A DNA stretch of 64,000 bases from Asticcacaulis solisilvae (GTDB lineage: Bacteria > Pseudomonadota > Alphaproteobacteria > Caulobacterales > Caulobacteraceae). The stretch is taken from assembly GCF_017875235.1 (NCBI RefSeq), contig NZ_JAGGMI010000001.1, positions 248,001 to 312,000 of the forward strand. The letters run 5' to 3'. Shown here in pieces: positions 7,545 to 17,364 of this stretch (position 1 is the stretch's first letter; each line of letters opens with the position of its first letter). Under the pieces are notes generated by a model. The model saw only the letters and a list, made by a program, of their open reading frames with translations. It was not told the origin of the DNA and searched no databases. The translations under genes were made by a program, and so were the position numbers.

Positions 7545-9533
7545 ATGTCCACAAGCCCCTCTGAAACCACGGCAAAACCGTCCGGCGTCCTGATGGCCGA
7601 CGCCATCCGGGTCCTGTCGATGGAGGCGGTGCACCGCGCCAAATCCGGTCACCAGGGCATGCCGATGGGCATGTCGGATGTGGCGACCGTCCTGTGGACC
7701 AAGTTCCTGCGCTACGACCCGAAGAAACCCGACTGGGCGGACCGCGACCGTTTCGTCCTGTCGGCCGGCCACGGCTCGATGCTGCTCTACTCGCTGCTGC
7801 ACCTGACCGGCTTCAAGTCGGTCAGCATGGAAGACATCAAGAACTTCCGCCAGTGGGGTTCGACCACGCCGGGCCACCCGGAATACGGCCATACGCCGGG
7901 CGTCGAATGCACCACCGGCCCGCTGGGCCAGGGGCTGGCGACCGCCGTCGGCATGGCCATGGCCGAACGCCACCTCAATGCCCGCTTCGGTGACGACCTG
8001 ATCAACCACCGCACCTGGGTCATCGCCGGCGACGGCTGCCTGATGGAAGGCGTCAGCCACGAAGCGATCTCGCTGGCCGGCCGTCTGGCGCTCAAGAACC
8101 TGATCGTCCTGTGGGACGACAACAATGTCACGATCGACGGCTGGGCGACGCTGGCCGAAACTGGCGACCAACTGGCGCGCTTCAAGGCTGCGGGCTGGGC
8201 CGTCAAGTCGGTCGACGGCCACGACCACGCCAAGCTGGCCGCGGTCATGCGCTGGGCGACCAAGCAGGACCGCCCGGTGATGATCGCCTGCCGCACCAAG
8301 GTGTCCAAGGGCGCAGGCTCGCTGGAAGGCGACAAGCACGGCCACGGCTACAACCTGTTCGACGACGAGATCAAGGCCGCCCGCGCGCACATGGACTGGC
8401 TGCACGAGCCCTTCACCCTGCCCGACAATGTCAGGAACGCCTGGCTGTCGGCCGGTCGCAAGGCCAGCCGCGTCCGCAAGCAATGGGAAGACGCCGCCAA
8501 GGCCAATCCGAAGTTCGCGGAACTGAACGCCGTCATGAGCGGCAAGCTGCCGGATAACGCGTTTGAGGCGCTGGACGCCCACATCGCGGCCTCGATCGCG
8601 ACCCCGGTCGCCGACGCCACGCGTTCGTGCTCAGGCAAGGCGCTGGCGACGCTGGTACCGGCGATCTCGACCCTGGTGGGTGGCTCGGCCGACCTGACCG
8701 GCTCGGTCAACACCTTCGTCAAGGGCATGGAAGCGTTCGACACCACCGGCTATACCGGCCGCTACGTCCACTATGGCGTGCGCGAATTCGGCATGGCCGC
8801 GGCGATGAACGGCATGGCGCTGCACGGCGGCGTCATTCCCTACGCCGGCACCTTCTTCGTCTTCTCGGACTACGGCCGCCCGGCTATCCGCCTGGGTGCC
8901 CTGATGGGCGCCAAGGTCGTCCACGTCATGACGCACGACTCGATCGGTGTCGGCGAAGACGGCCCAACCCACCAACCGGTCGAGCAACTGGCCTCGTTCC
9001 GCGCCATGCCCGGCCTGAACCTGTTCCGTCCGGCCGACATGGTCGAAGCCGCCGAAAGCTGGAAGGCGGCCCTGAAGGCCGACGGTCCGTCGATGATCGT
9101 CCTGTCGCGCCAGAAGGTCCCGGCCGTTCGCAGTCAAGGCGGCGACCTGGTCGAAAAGGGCGCCTACGAACTGAGCGCGGCATCAAGCGACGCCAAGGTC
9201 ACCCTGTTCGCCTCGGGCACCGAAGTCTCGATCGCCATCGCCGCCCAGAAACAACTGGAAGCCGAAGGCATCGCGACCCGCGTCGTCTCGACGCCGTCGT
9301 GGAACCTGTTCGACCAGCAGACCAAGTCTTACAAGGCGTCGGTCATTGGCAAGGCCAAGGTGCGCATCGCCATCGAGGCCGCCGGCCCCATGGGCTGGGA
9401 AAAGTTCATCGGCGATACCGGCACCTTCATCGGCATGAAGGGTTTCGGCGCTTCGGCCCCGGCGGACCGTCTGTTCAAGGAATTCGGCATCACCGCCGAC
9501 GCCGTGGTTGCCGCCGCCAAGGCCGCGCTGTAA
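7545..9533 (+). CDS. tkt: Transketolase
   Basis: A 662-residue full-length transketolase. The thiamine-diphosphate motif GDGCLMEGVSHEA...NNVTIDG spans about residues 161-195, and the C-terminal half shows GVREFGMAAAMNGMALHGG and HDSIGVGEDGPTHQPVEQLA. It moves two-carbon units between sugar phosphates in the pentose phosphate pathway, linking it to glycolysis. It is the first of a loose run of central carbon genes on this strand (tkt, gap, pgk, fba), a common alphaproteobacterial order, here interrupted by a pectate lyase and a two-component pair. Confidence 0.98.
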   Translation: MSTSPSETTAKPSGVLMADAIRVLSMEAVHRAKSGHQGMPMGMSDVATVLWTKFLRYDPKKPDWADRDRFVLSAGHGSMLLYSLLHLTGFKSVSMEDIKNFRQWGSTTPGHPEYGHTPGVECTTGPLGQGLATAVGMAMAERHLNARFGDDLINHRTWVIAGDGCLMEGVSHEAISLAGRLALKNLIVLWDDNNVTIDGWATLAETGDQLARFKAAGWAVKSVDGHDHAKLAAVMRWATKQDRPVMIACRTKVSKGAGSLEGDKHGHGYNLFDDEIKAARAHMDWLHEPFTLPDNVRNAWLSAGRKASRVRKQWEDAAKANPKFAELNAVMSGKLPDNAFEALDAHIAASIATPVADATRSCSGKALATLVPAISTLVGGSADLTGSVNTFVKGMEAFDTTGYTGRYVHYGVREFGMAAAMNGMALHGGVIPYAGTFFVFSDYGRPAIRLGALMGAKVVHVMTHDSIGVGEDGPTHQPVEQLASFRAMPGLNLFRPADMVEAAESWKAALKADGPSMIVLSRQKVPAVRSQGGDLVEKGAYELSAASSDAKVTLFASGTEVSIAIAAQKQLEAEGIATRVVSTPSWNLFDQQTKSYKASVIGKAKVRIAIEAAGPMGWEKFIGDTGTFIGMKGFGASAPADRLFKEFGITADAVVAAAKAAL

Positions 9534-9537
9534 TCCT

Positions 9538-9565
9538 GTCTCCATCCAGATCATTGGATGGAGAC
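9538..9565 (+). promoter_or_regulatory. Hairpin that includes the pectate lyase ribosome-binding site
   Basis: GTCTCCATCCA, loop GATCAT, TGGATGGAGAC is a perfect 11-bp stem starting five bases after the tkt stop codon. The 3' arm contains GGATGGAG, the apparent Shine-Dalgarno of the pectate lyase whose ATG is at 9571. No T-run follows, so it is not a classical terminator. Sequestration of the site could reduce lyase translation on a tkt read-through transcript. Confidence 0.55.
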
Positions 9566-9570
9566 ATGTC

Positions 9571-10686
9571 ATGTTCAGATCGTTGCTTTTGAGCTGTGCA
9601 ATGGCCGTCATCCCCATGACGGCCATTTCTGCTGCGCCATCTCTGGCCGGGTTCGATGACGCCGTTCATCACTGGCAGAACCGGCACGGCAGCGACTACG
9701 CGCGCTATGCGTCTGACGACGTGACGGCGATCGCCGACAACATTCTGCTGCTTCAGCACGACAATGGCGGCTGGATCGAAAACCGCGATCCGGCACGCAT
9801 CCTGAGCGCCGACGAAAAGGCCGCCGCGCTGGCGGAAAAGCCGTCGCCTGACTTCTCCTTCGACAATCGCAACATCTATACCCAGGTCGCCTATCTGATG
9901 GCGGCCTATGAACAGACCGGCCGCAAGGACTATCGCGAAAGCGCGCTGAAAGGGCTCGACCTGATCCTGAACCAGCAGATGACGGCTTGTGGCGGCTGGC
10001 CGCACACCGTACCCGCCAAGCAATCCTACCACCCCAAGCTGACCATTGCCGACGAGGTAACCTCGGGCAATCTAAACCTGCTACGGCAGATTAAGGGAAA
10101 CGCCTATCCCTTTAAGTCTGTTGACGAAACACGCCGCAGCCGAAGTTCTGATTCCGTTGCCAGGGGCGAAGCCTGCCTTCTGAAGCTTCAGGTGAGGCAG
10201 CAGGGCCAACTGACAGGATGGGCGGGACAATATGATCCGGTTTCACTTGCCCCATCGGGCGGGCGCAGCTTTGAACTGCCGGCCATCGTGTCGCAGGAAA
10301 CGGTCGAGGTGCTGCGCTATCTGATGACGATTCCCGATCCGTCGCCAGAGGTCATCGCCAGTATCGAGGGTTCGGTCGCCTGGCTCAAGCGATCGCAGAT
10401 CGACGGTGTGCGGCTGGAGACCTTTACCCTGCCCGAGCCCGTCAAGTACGATTACCACACGGCCACAACCGATCGCCGGCTGGTGGCGGATCCGTCCGCG
10501 CCGCCCCTGTGGGCGCGGTTCTATAACCTGAATGACAACTCGGTCGTACTGGCCAATCGCGACGGCAAACGCGTAGCAAGTTACGCCGACATCCATCCGG
10601 AACGCCGTTCGGGTTATTCGTGGTACGGCGAATGGCCCGCCACAACAATCAATGTTGATTATCCGCGTTGGAAAGCTAAGCGTTAG
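9571..10686 (+). CDS. Pectate lyase, polysaccharide lyase family 10
   Basis: A 371-residue secreted enzyme. The signal peptide MFRSLLLSCAMAVIPMTAISA is followed by family-10 features: QHDNGGWIENRD, YTQVAYLMAAYEQTG, DLILNQQMTACGGWPH, and the C-terminal RFYNLNDNSVVLANRDG and SGYSWYGEWP. The family cleaves polygalacturonate by beta-elimination with calcium. The usual central WCAQHD-like segment reads WAGQYDP here, a divergence in a normally conserved strip, and 10060-10250 also has less GC-biased codons. The start is chosen from the signal peptide and GGATGGAG upstream. An intrinsic terminator follows. It suggests growth on plant pectin. Confidence 0.88.
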   Translation: MFRSLLLSCAMAVIPMTAISAAPSLAGFDDAVHHWQNRHGSDYARYASDDVTAIADNILLLQHDNGGWIENRDPARILSADEKAAALAEKPSPDFSFDNRNIYTQVAYLMAAYEQTGRKDYRESALKGLDLILNQQMTACGGWPHTVPAKQSYHPKLTIADEVTSGNLNLLRQIKGNAYPFKSVDETRRSRSSDSVARGEACLLKLQVRQQGQLTGWAGQYDPVSLAPSGGRSFELPAIVSQETVEVLRYLMTIPDPSPEVIASIEGSVAWLKRSQIDGVRLETFTLPEPVKYDYHTATTDRRLVADPSAPPLWARFYNLNDNSVVLANRDGKRVASYADIHPERRSGYSWYGEWPATTINVDYPRWKAKR

Positions 10687-10701
10687 CGGATTGGGCAAAG
10701 A

Positions 10702-10736
10702 AAAAGTCGTGGCAACGGCGGTCGCCACGACTTTCT
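10702..10736 (+). terminator. Terminator after the pectate lyase
   Basis: AAAGTCGTGGC and GCCACGACTTT pair across a short GC loop, followed by CTTCT on the plus strand and a T-rich tract on the minus strand. It sits 15 bases after the lyase stop. Confidence 0.7.
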
Positions 10737-10891
10737 TCTGCAGATTCTGGTGCCGGGAAATACCAGATCACATCAGAAGCTCTTATGTTCTATCGGCTTC
10801 CCGTTAACCACGCCAGTCAGGTTTGCGTGATCGTGCCGGGCCGCTTCAGTCATCAAACGCACCCGTCCGGACGATCCGTCGCGCCTGTGAT

Positions 10892-10925
10892 AAAAAAAGA
10901 CCGGAGCGTGGGGGACGCTCCGGTC
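10892..10925 (-). terminator. Strong terminator for the EF-hand gene
   Basis: Read on the minus strand, GACCGGAGCGT and ACGCTCCGGTC form an 11-bp stem followed by TTTTTTTA, a textbook intrinsic terminator for the leftward EF-hand gene. The rest of the 315-base gap 10687-11001 holds only hairpins and no gene I can support. Confidence 0.85.
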
Positions 10926-10931
10926 AGTCTG

Positions 10932-10963
10932 GCGCGGCAAGAGACTCTCAACTCTTGCCGCGC
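10932..10963. repeat. 12-bp-stem hairpin in the EF-hand 3' UTR
   Basis: GCGCGGCAAGAG and CTCTTGCCGCGC pair perfectly across an 8-base loop. A third small hairpin (GGCTCC / GGAGCC, 10971-10989) is nearer the stop codon. Together with the terminator they make a 3' UTR with three stacked stems, likely an mRNA-stabilising structure. Confidence 0.6.
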
Positions 10964-11001
10964 AAGGTAAGGCTCCGGGAGGTGGAGCCCGTACCCGGAC
11001 A

Positions 11002-11448
11002 CTATTTGCGCAGGCGCCGCTCGAACATGCGGTCTTTCGGCTGCTCGCTGTCGTCGAGCACGCCGTCCTTATTGGCGTCCATCTCGTCGAAATGGGCCTT
11101 CATGGGCCCGGAAAATTCAGCGAAGCTGACCTTGCCGTCCTTGTTGGCATCGAGGTCGCCGCCCTCCATCCGCAGAATACGCATCCGCTTGCCTCCTGGC
11201 GGCGGTGGCGGCAGGTCGCCTTCAGCCAGAGGCGGTTCGTGCGCGGCATGGAAGGCGTCGAATTCAGCCGGCGAAACGGCGCCGTCCTTGTTGGTGTCGA
11301 TATCGGCGAAGGCCGGCGGCGCGATGCGGATCATGACGTCACGCTTTTCAATCTTGGGACTGTCGGCAGCAACAGCGACGGCGGCGATCAGGCCAAATGC
11401 CGCAGCGGCGGTCAGGCCGATAAGATAAGGGGATTTGAGATTCGACAT
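11002..11448 (-). CDS. Exported EF-hand protein
   Basis: A 148-residue protein with an N-terminal signal or anchor (residues about 8-27, ending AVAVAA) and three EF-hand-like loops: DTNKDGAVSPAEF, DANKDGKVSFAEF and DANKDGVLDDSE. The loops keep Asp at positions 1, 3 and 5 and Glu at 12, so calcium binding is expected in the periplasm. A Pro/Gly-rich linker (PPPPPGGKR) separates the first hand from the rest. The role is unknown; such bacterial calmodulin-like proteins often buffer or sense calcium. It is divergent from the response-regulator gene, with 190 bases between starts, so that two-component system may control it. Confidence 0.9.
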   Translation of the reverse strand: MSNLKSPYLIGLTAAAAFGLIAAVAVAADSPKIEKRDVMIRIAPPAFADIDTNKDGAVSPAEFDAFHAAHEPPLAEGDLPPPPPGGKRMRILRMEGGDLDANKDGKVSFAEFSGPMKAHFDEMDANKDGVLDDSEQPKDRMFERRLRK

Positions 11449-11638
11449 GGCAGTTCCCTGTGTCAGTCACCGGGGCATACCCCGGGCTTGTCCAGGTTAG
11501 GCAGGCCACATTGCCACGTGATGTCAAAAAAGGGCGGATTGTGGCGGCAATAAGATGCTATATTGCCCCACCGCAATCAGAAGGCCCAAAGGATCAGAGA
11601 GTTTGCGCTCATCTCAAGTCTTTTCAGGGTCTTCCACC

Positions 11639-12370
11639 ATGTCCATGGCCGCCATGCAGCAGCTCTCCTCTCCCCCCTCTCCCCGCATCCTGATCGTCGA
11701 CGACGATAAGGATATCCGTGACCTGACCGGCGCCTTTCTGGGCAATAACGGCTTTGAGGTGCATACGGCGGCGGGCGGCCGCGACATGGAAAAGATCCTG
11801 GCGCGTGGCGATATCGAACTGATCGTGCTCGACTACATGATGCCGGGCGAAGACGGCCTGTCGATCTGCAAGCGCCTGACGGAAAAGGGCGGGCCGCCGG
11901 TGATCATGCTGAGCGCGCGCGGCGAGGAAATCGACCGCATCGTCGGCCTTGAGCTGGGCGCCGACGACTATATGGCCAAGCCATTCCATCCGCGTGAACT
12001 GCTGGCACGCATCCGCGCCGTGCTGCGCCGCCGCGAAGAACGCCCGCAGTTCGGCGCCAAGTCGCCGGTGACGCAGTTCTTCGGCTGGCAACTCGACAAT
12101 ATCAAGCGCACGCTGACGCGGCCGGACGGCGTCCAGGTCGCCCTGTCCAATACCGAGTTCGAACTGCTGCGGGTGTTCCTGGAACGGCCGGGCCGGGCGC
12201 TGACGCGCGACCAGATTCTCGACGCCATGCACGGGCCGAATTCGGACAGTTTCGACCGGGCGATCGACGTGCAGATCTCGCGTCTGCGCCGCAAGCTGGG
12301 CGACGATCACAATGAGGAAATCATCCGCACCATCCGCGGCATTGGCTATATGTTCAAACCGCTGAGATGA
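11639..12370 (+). CDS. OmpR-family response regulator
   Basis: A 243-residue regulator: receiver domain about 15-130 with acidic pocket ILIVDDD, phospho-acceptor in [13 protein letters not shown] and the conserved Lys in YMAKPF, then an OmpR-type winged helix about 150-240 ([33 protein letters not shown]). The start ATGTCCATGGCC is preferred over a 28-codon longer reading because the receiver fold begins just after it. It pairs with the sensor kinase downstream. The 227-base gap to the kinase is filled mainly by an inverted pair of palindromic repeats, so the two genes were probably once closer. Confidence 0.95.
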   Translation: MSMAAMQQLSSPPSPRILIVDDDKDIRDLTGAFLGNNGFEVHTAAGGRDMEKILARGDIELIVLDYMMPGEDGLSICKRLTEKGGPPVIMLSARGEEIDRIVGLELGADDYMAKPFHPRELLARIRAVLRRREERPQFGAKSPVTQFFGWQLDNIKRTLTRPDGVQVALSNTEFELLRVFLERPGRALTRDQILDAMHGPNSDSFDRAIDVQISRLRRKLGDDHNEEIIRTIRGIGYMFKPLR

Positions 12371-12398
12371 TTGAAGCACAAGGACGCCCGCATCTTCG

Positions 12399-12590
12399 CC
12401 CTCCCCATTCATGGGGAGGGGGGACCATCTGCGGAGCAGATGGTGGGCGGGGCTTACCGAACATCCGGCTTGCTCCAGCCTTTCAAACAGTAATGCGCTT
12501 GATCAACTCCTTTGTCTGCCTATCCAACCTAAGAGGCCCCGCCCACCATTGGCTCCGCCAATGGTCCCCCCTCCCCGCAAGCAGGGAGGG
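12399..12590. repeat. Inverted pair of GGGGAGGGGGACC-type palindromic repeats
   Basis: Left arm 12399-12453 and right arm about 12535-12590 are inverted copies. Each carries a CCCTCCC/GGGAGGG outer stem and an inner hairpin ACC-stem-GGA-stem-GGT, then GGGCGGGGC. The inner stems differ but stay paired within each arm (ATCTGC/GCAGAT in one, ATTGGC/GCCAAT in the other). The same family recurs at 50426-50630. The right arm ends in GCAGGGAGGG, which serves as ribosome site of the kinase at 12598. Confidence 0.85.
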
Positions 12591-12597
12591 CGAATAG

Positions 12598-14106
12598 GTG
12601 TCTTCGTCTGGTCCCAAATCCCATCACCTCATCTCCCTGCCCATCTTCTGGCAGGTGCTGGGCCTGAGCCTGGCTGTGCTGGTCCTGGCGCTCGGCATCA
12701 ACACCCTGATCGTGCTCAAGGCGCCCGATCCGCCGCCGCCCGGCTATTCCATCCACGAAGTCGCCACGGCCCTGCGCAGTGGTGAAGTCAGGCTGAACAA
12801 CGGCAAGCGCCTCAGGGCCGAAACCACCGCCGTCGCGCCGGCCTATGTCGATACCTCACCCGAACATCGTCGCCTCCGCGCCATCGAAGCTATGCTGGCG
12901 GCGCGCCTGGCCGCCGAACTGAAGGTCCCGGCGGATTCGGTGTGGGTGAAATTCACTCCGCACCACATGGGCGGCCGCTGGGCCCGGCGTATCGATGATG
13001 GGCCGCCGCCCGGAGATGGCGGCGGACCGCATATGGTCATGCGTGAAGAATTCAGGATGCGTATACCTGGCGACGGTGGACCGCCGCCGCTGCCCCAGGG
13101 CGAGCCCGGCCCCCGTTTCCGCGTCTTCTCGACTGGCAACGGCGATGACGTCTTCTATCCCAGCTTCAGCGCCGCCTGGAAGCTCGCCGACGGCCGCTAC
13201 CGCGTCGTCACCCCGCCCAAGGCGTGGATCCAGCCATGGCAGACCCGGCTTCTGCTTGGTTTCGGCCTGACGGCCCTGCTCATCCTGCCGTTGGCGTGGT
13301 GGCTGTCGCGCCGCCTGACCCGGCCCATCATCGCCTTTTCCGAAGCCGCGTCCAAGGTCGGTTTCGAAGCCGGCGCTCCGCCGATCCTGGCCGTCGGCCC
13401 GCGCGAGGTCCGCGCCGCCGCCGACGTGCTCAACGCCATGCAGGCGCGCATCCGCAAGCAGATGGAAAGCCGCACCGCGCTGATGGGCGCCATCGCCCAC
13501 GACCTCAAGACCCCGTTGGCCCGGATGCGGTTGCGCATCGAGGACCTGCCTTCGCCGCTGAAGGACAAGCTGGGCGACGACATCAGCCACATGGACGGCC
13601 TGATCAAGTCGGCCATGAGCTTCACGGCGGCGCACAAGCTCGGCGAATCCCTGCGGCCAGTCGACTTCTCGGCCCTGGTGGAGGCCTTGGCCGAGGACAT
13701 GGCCGCCGTCTGCCCCATGGAGCCGGCGCGTATCGATCCCAACATCATGGTGCGCGGCGATACGGTCGCGCTCAAACGCGTCATCACCAACCTGATCGAG
13801 AACGCCTGCCGCTATGCCGGCGACTGCCGGCTGGAGTTGACGGCGCGCGGCGATCACGTCGAGTTGCGCGTGAGCGATCACGGGCCGGGCCTGCCGCCCG
13901 ACATGCTTGAGGCCGTCTTCGAGCCATTTTTCCGCATGGAAACGTCGCGCAACCGCGATACCGGCGGCGCCGGACTGGGCCTAAGCGTCGCCCGTGCCCT
14001 CGTTGAGGCCCAAGGCGGCACCCTGACGCTGGCCAACCGCTACGAAGGCCGTACAATTTCAGGCCTGGAAGCCAAATTGACCCTGCCCAGGCCGGGCAAG
14101 ATTTGA
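12598..14106 (+). CDS. EnvZ-type sensor histidine kinase
   Basis: A 502-residue kinase with GTG start, preceded by GGGAGGG at 7-base spacing. Membrane segment 1 is about 15-38 and segment 2 about 213-233; between them is a periplasmic domain of about 175 residues rich in Pro and Gly (PPPPGYS, DDGPPPGDGGGP). A HAMP domain follows, then HisKA with phospho-accepting His in AIAHDLKTPLARMRL (about 301), and an ATPase domain with N box NLIENACRYAG, G1 SDHGPGLPP and G2 GGAGLGLSVA. It should phosphorylate the upstream OmpR-type regulator. The stimulus is unknown. An element-derived ribosome site is unusual. Confidence 0.94.
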   Translation: MSSSGPKSHHLISLPIFWQVLGLSLAVLVLALGINTLIVLKAPDPPPPGYSIHEVATALRSGEVRLNNGKRLRAETTAVAPAYVDTSPEHRRLRAIEAMLAARLAAELKVPADSVWVKFTPHHMGGRWARRIDDGPPPGDGGGPHMVMREEFRMRIPGDGGPPPLPQGEPGPRFRVFSTGNGDDVFYPSFSAAWKLADGRYRVVTPPKAWIQPWQTRLLLGFGLTALLILPLAWWLSRRLTRPIIAFSEAASKVGFEAGAPPILAVGPREVRAAADVLNAMQARIRKQMESRTALMGAIAHDLKTPLARMRLRIEDLPSPLKDKLGDDISHMDGLIKSAMSFTAAHKLGESLRPVDFSALVEALAEDMAAVCPMEPARIDPNIMVRGDTVALKRVITNLIENACRYAGDCRLELTARGDHVELRVSDHGPGLPPDMLEAVFEPFFRMETSRNRDTGGAGLGLSVARALVEAQGGTLTLANRYEGRTISGLEAKLTLPRPGKI

Positions 14107-14269
14107 CCTGCATTCCTTGTGATCATTGCACGCAGGACCTATCTAGGCGGTGCAGCTAGCCGTTATCGCTATCATCCTGATATCCGGGACATTTAAGGCT
14201 TGACTTCCCTGCCCTCAGGTTAAAAAACGGCCGCGCATATCGCTTCGTCGCAAGAAAGGAATTCCACCC

Positions 14270-15292
<1,023 letters not shown>

Positions 15293-15315
15293 AAGACCAG
15301 TTTTTAGGAAATTGG

Positions 15316-15351
15316 CCCCGCCGGAGACACTCTGGCGGGGTTTTCTTTTTT
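15316..15351 (+). terminator. Intrinsic terminator after gap
   Basis: CCCCGCC and GGCGGGG form a stem around GGAGACACTCT, followed by TTTTCTTTTTT. Confidence 0.88.
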
Positions 15352-15480
15352 CAGCTGCGACGAAATGCCGGTTTTGCGAAATATGCTTAAGGACTAAAAT
15401 GCACGGTACTGGCGAACGGTAAATTCGCCCCATATGACTGGCAGCCATCTTTGACGGAAGTCGCACATCGGGGGACGACA

Positions 15481-15816
15481 ATGGAAAGACCCGCGGACGT
15501 TTGTTATCCAAAGCCCTTTAGCTATTTGAGATTTATAGGCTGGGCGACCGCCATCGGCGCCGTTCTCATGCCGGCCTTCTATATCAATTTCACCCATACG
15601 ACCGATGGTCAGCTCAAGGCGCTGAACTTGGCTATGCTGGTCGTCATGCCGGTCATCTGGCTGAGTATCTACGGCTCGCTGGCCCAGAACTATCGTCGCT
15701 TCACGCCCGGTTTAACACCCGATACCCGCCATTTCGTGGCCTGGGGCCTGGTCCAGTTGGCGCTTCAGCTGTTCGCTGCGTGGCTGGTCAGCATCGGTCT
15801 CGAAGCGGTGCTGTAA
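15481..15816 (+). CDS. Small inner-membrane protein of unknown function
   Basis: A 111-residue protein starting MERPADVCYPKPFSYL, with GGGGGA 6 bases upstream; a longer in-frame reading lacks a site. Three hydrophobic segments are visible: about 16-37 (FIGWATAIGAVLMPAFYI), 46-66 (LNLAMLVVMPVIWLSIYG) and 85-107 (FVAWGLVQLALQLFAAWLV). I recognise no family. It lies between gap and pgk without overlapping either, and 64 bases separate it from pgk, so cotranscription with pgk is possible. Confidence 0.72.
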   Translation: MERPADVCYPKPFSYLRFIGWATAIGAVLMPAFYINFTHTTDGQLKALNLAMLVVMPVIWLSIYGSLAQNYRRFTPGLTPDTRHFVAWGLVQLALQLFAAWLVSIGLEAVL

Positions 15817-15880
15817 AAGCCTTGATCATATGGGCCGGGCGTCCTAAAGCCTGCATGACACTTCATGCAGGAGCCGGTAC

Positions 15881-17077
15881 ATGCCTTTCAAGACCCTCGA
15901 CGATCTGACCTCGCTGACCGGCAAGACCGCCCTGGTGCGCGTTGACTTCAACGTACCGATGGAAAATGGCCGCATCACCGACGATACCCGTCTGAAGGTC
16001 GCCATCCCGACGATCGAAAAACTGGTGAAGCTTGGCGCGAAGGTGGCGCTTCTGGCCCACTTCGACCGCCCCAAGGGCAAGGTCGTGCCGGAAATGTCGC
16101 TACGTCCCGTTGCCGGCCCGCTGTCGGAATTGCTGGGCGTCACGGTCGGCTTCGCCAAGGACTGCGTCGGCCCGGACGCCGCTGACCTCTTGAAGCTGCT
16201 GCCGGCCGGCAGCGTCGCCCTGCTCGAAAACGTCCGCTTCCATGCGGGCGAGGAAAAGAACGATCCGGAATTCGCCAAGCAACTGGCGGCGCTGGGTGAC
16301 ATCTACGTCAATGATGCCTTTTCGGCGGCCCACCGCGCGCACGCCTCGACCGAAGGCGTCGCGCACTTGCTGCCCGCCTATGCCGGTGAATCGATGAAGC
16401 GTGAACTGCAGGCGCTTGATGCCGCCCTCGGTAACCCGCAGCGTCCGACGCTGGGTATTGTCGGCGGCTCCAAGGTCTCGACCAAGCTCGACCTGCTCAA
16501 GAACCTTGTCGCCAAGCTCAACGCGCTGGCCATCGGCGGCGGGATGGCCAACACCTTCCTGTTCGCTCAGGGCCACGACATTGGCGGTTCCTTGTGCGAA
16601 AAGGACCTCAAGGACACCGCCCTGGAAATCCTGAAGGAGGCGGAGGCCAAGGGCTGCAAGATTCTGCTGCCGTTGGACGTCGTCGTGGCCCAGGAATTCA
16701 AGGCCAATGCCAATAACCGCACGCAAGGTCTCGACGCGCCCCTGTCCGCCGAAGACAAGATCTTCGACGCAGGTCCAAAGACGGTCGAGCAACTGAAATC
16801 GGTCATGGCCGAGTCAAAGACCTTGATCTGGAACGGACCTTTGGGTGTGTTCGAATTGCCACCTTTCGATGCGGCCACTGTGGCCGCGGCGAAATTTGCT
16901 GCATCGCAAACAAAATCCGGTAAACTGGTCGCCGTGGCAGGCGGTGGCGACACCGTGGCCGCGCTGAACCATGCCGGTGTGTCGGAGGACATGACCTTCG
17001 TTTCGACCGCCGGCGGGGCCTTCCTGGAATGGATGGAAGGTAAGGCGTTGCCGGGTGTAGCCGCATTGGAGAAATAG
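15881..17077 (+). CDS. pgk: Phosphoglycerate kinase
   Basis: A 398-residue enzyme with the family signature [13 protein letters not shown] at the N-terminus, the basic substrate motif [11 protein letters not shown], the hinge-region [15 protein letters not shown], and the nucleotide-site glycines [12 protein letters not shown] near the C-terminus. It interconverts 1,3-bisphosphoglycerate plus ADP and 3-phosphoglycerate plus ATP. TGCAGGAGCCGGTAC gives a good ribosome site. No clear terminator follows; the 287-base gap to fba contains only a leader-like AT-richer stretch with no supported gene. Confidence 0.98.
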   Translation: MPFKTLDDLTSLTGKTALVRVDFNVPMENGRITDDTRLKVAIPTIEKLVKLGAKVALLAHFDRPKGKVVPEMSLRPVAGPLSELLGVTVGFAKDCVGPDAADLLKLLPAGSVALLENVRFHAGEEKNDPEFAKQLAALGDIYVNDAFSAAHRAHASTEGVAHLLPAYAGESMKRELQALDAALGNPQRPTLGIVGGSKVSTKLDLLKNLVAKLNALAIGGGMANTFLFAQGHDIGGSLCEKDLKDTALEILKEAEAKGCKILLPLDVVVAQEFKANANNRTQGLDAPLSAEDKIFDAGPKTVEQLKSVMAESKTLIWNGPLGVFELPPFDAATVAAAKFAASQTKSGKLVAVAGGGDTVAALNHAGVSEDMTFVSTAGGAFLEWMEGKALPGVAALEK

Positions 17078-17364
17078 GTCGGTACAGGTCTTGCATGGCG
17101 GTAGACTGAAGCGACAACACTATTTAAAATTTACATTTCGCGGGTGCAAAAAGGTCAAAAGGCCAAGCCTGCAAAAATTCACCGGATCTGACTGGAGGCC
17201 ACATCCAGCAGGTCTACCACAGCCAAAGGCGCCCTGTGGTGAGTCGAAAATGTCTGGTTTCCGAGTACCGGAGCGGAGCGTATTTGATTACGTGAGGACC
17301 GGAACGCAGGAAGACGGGCGTTTGCAGACCACCAAAGCGCGCCGAGAAAAGAGGGAAGATTTAT

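Noticed and set aside
10785-10970. Short frame between the pectate lyase and EF-hand genes
   Set aside because: It runs through the terminator hairpins and lacks a ribosome site.
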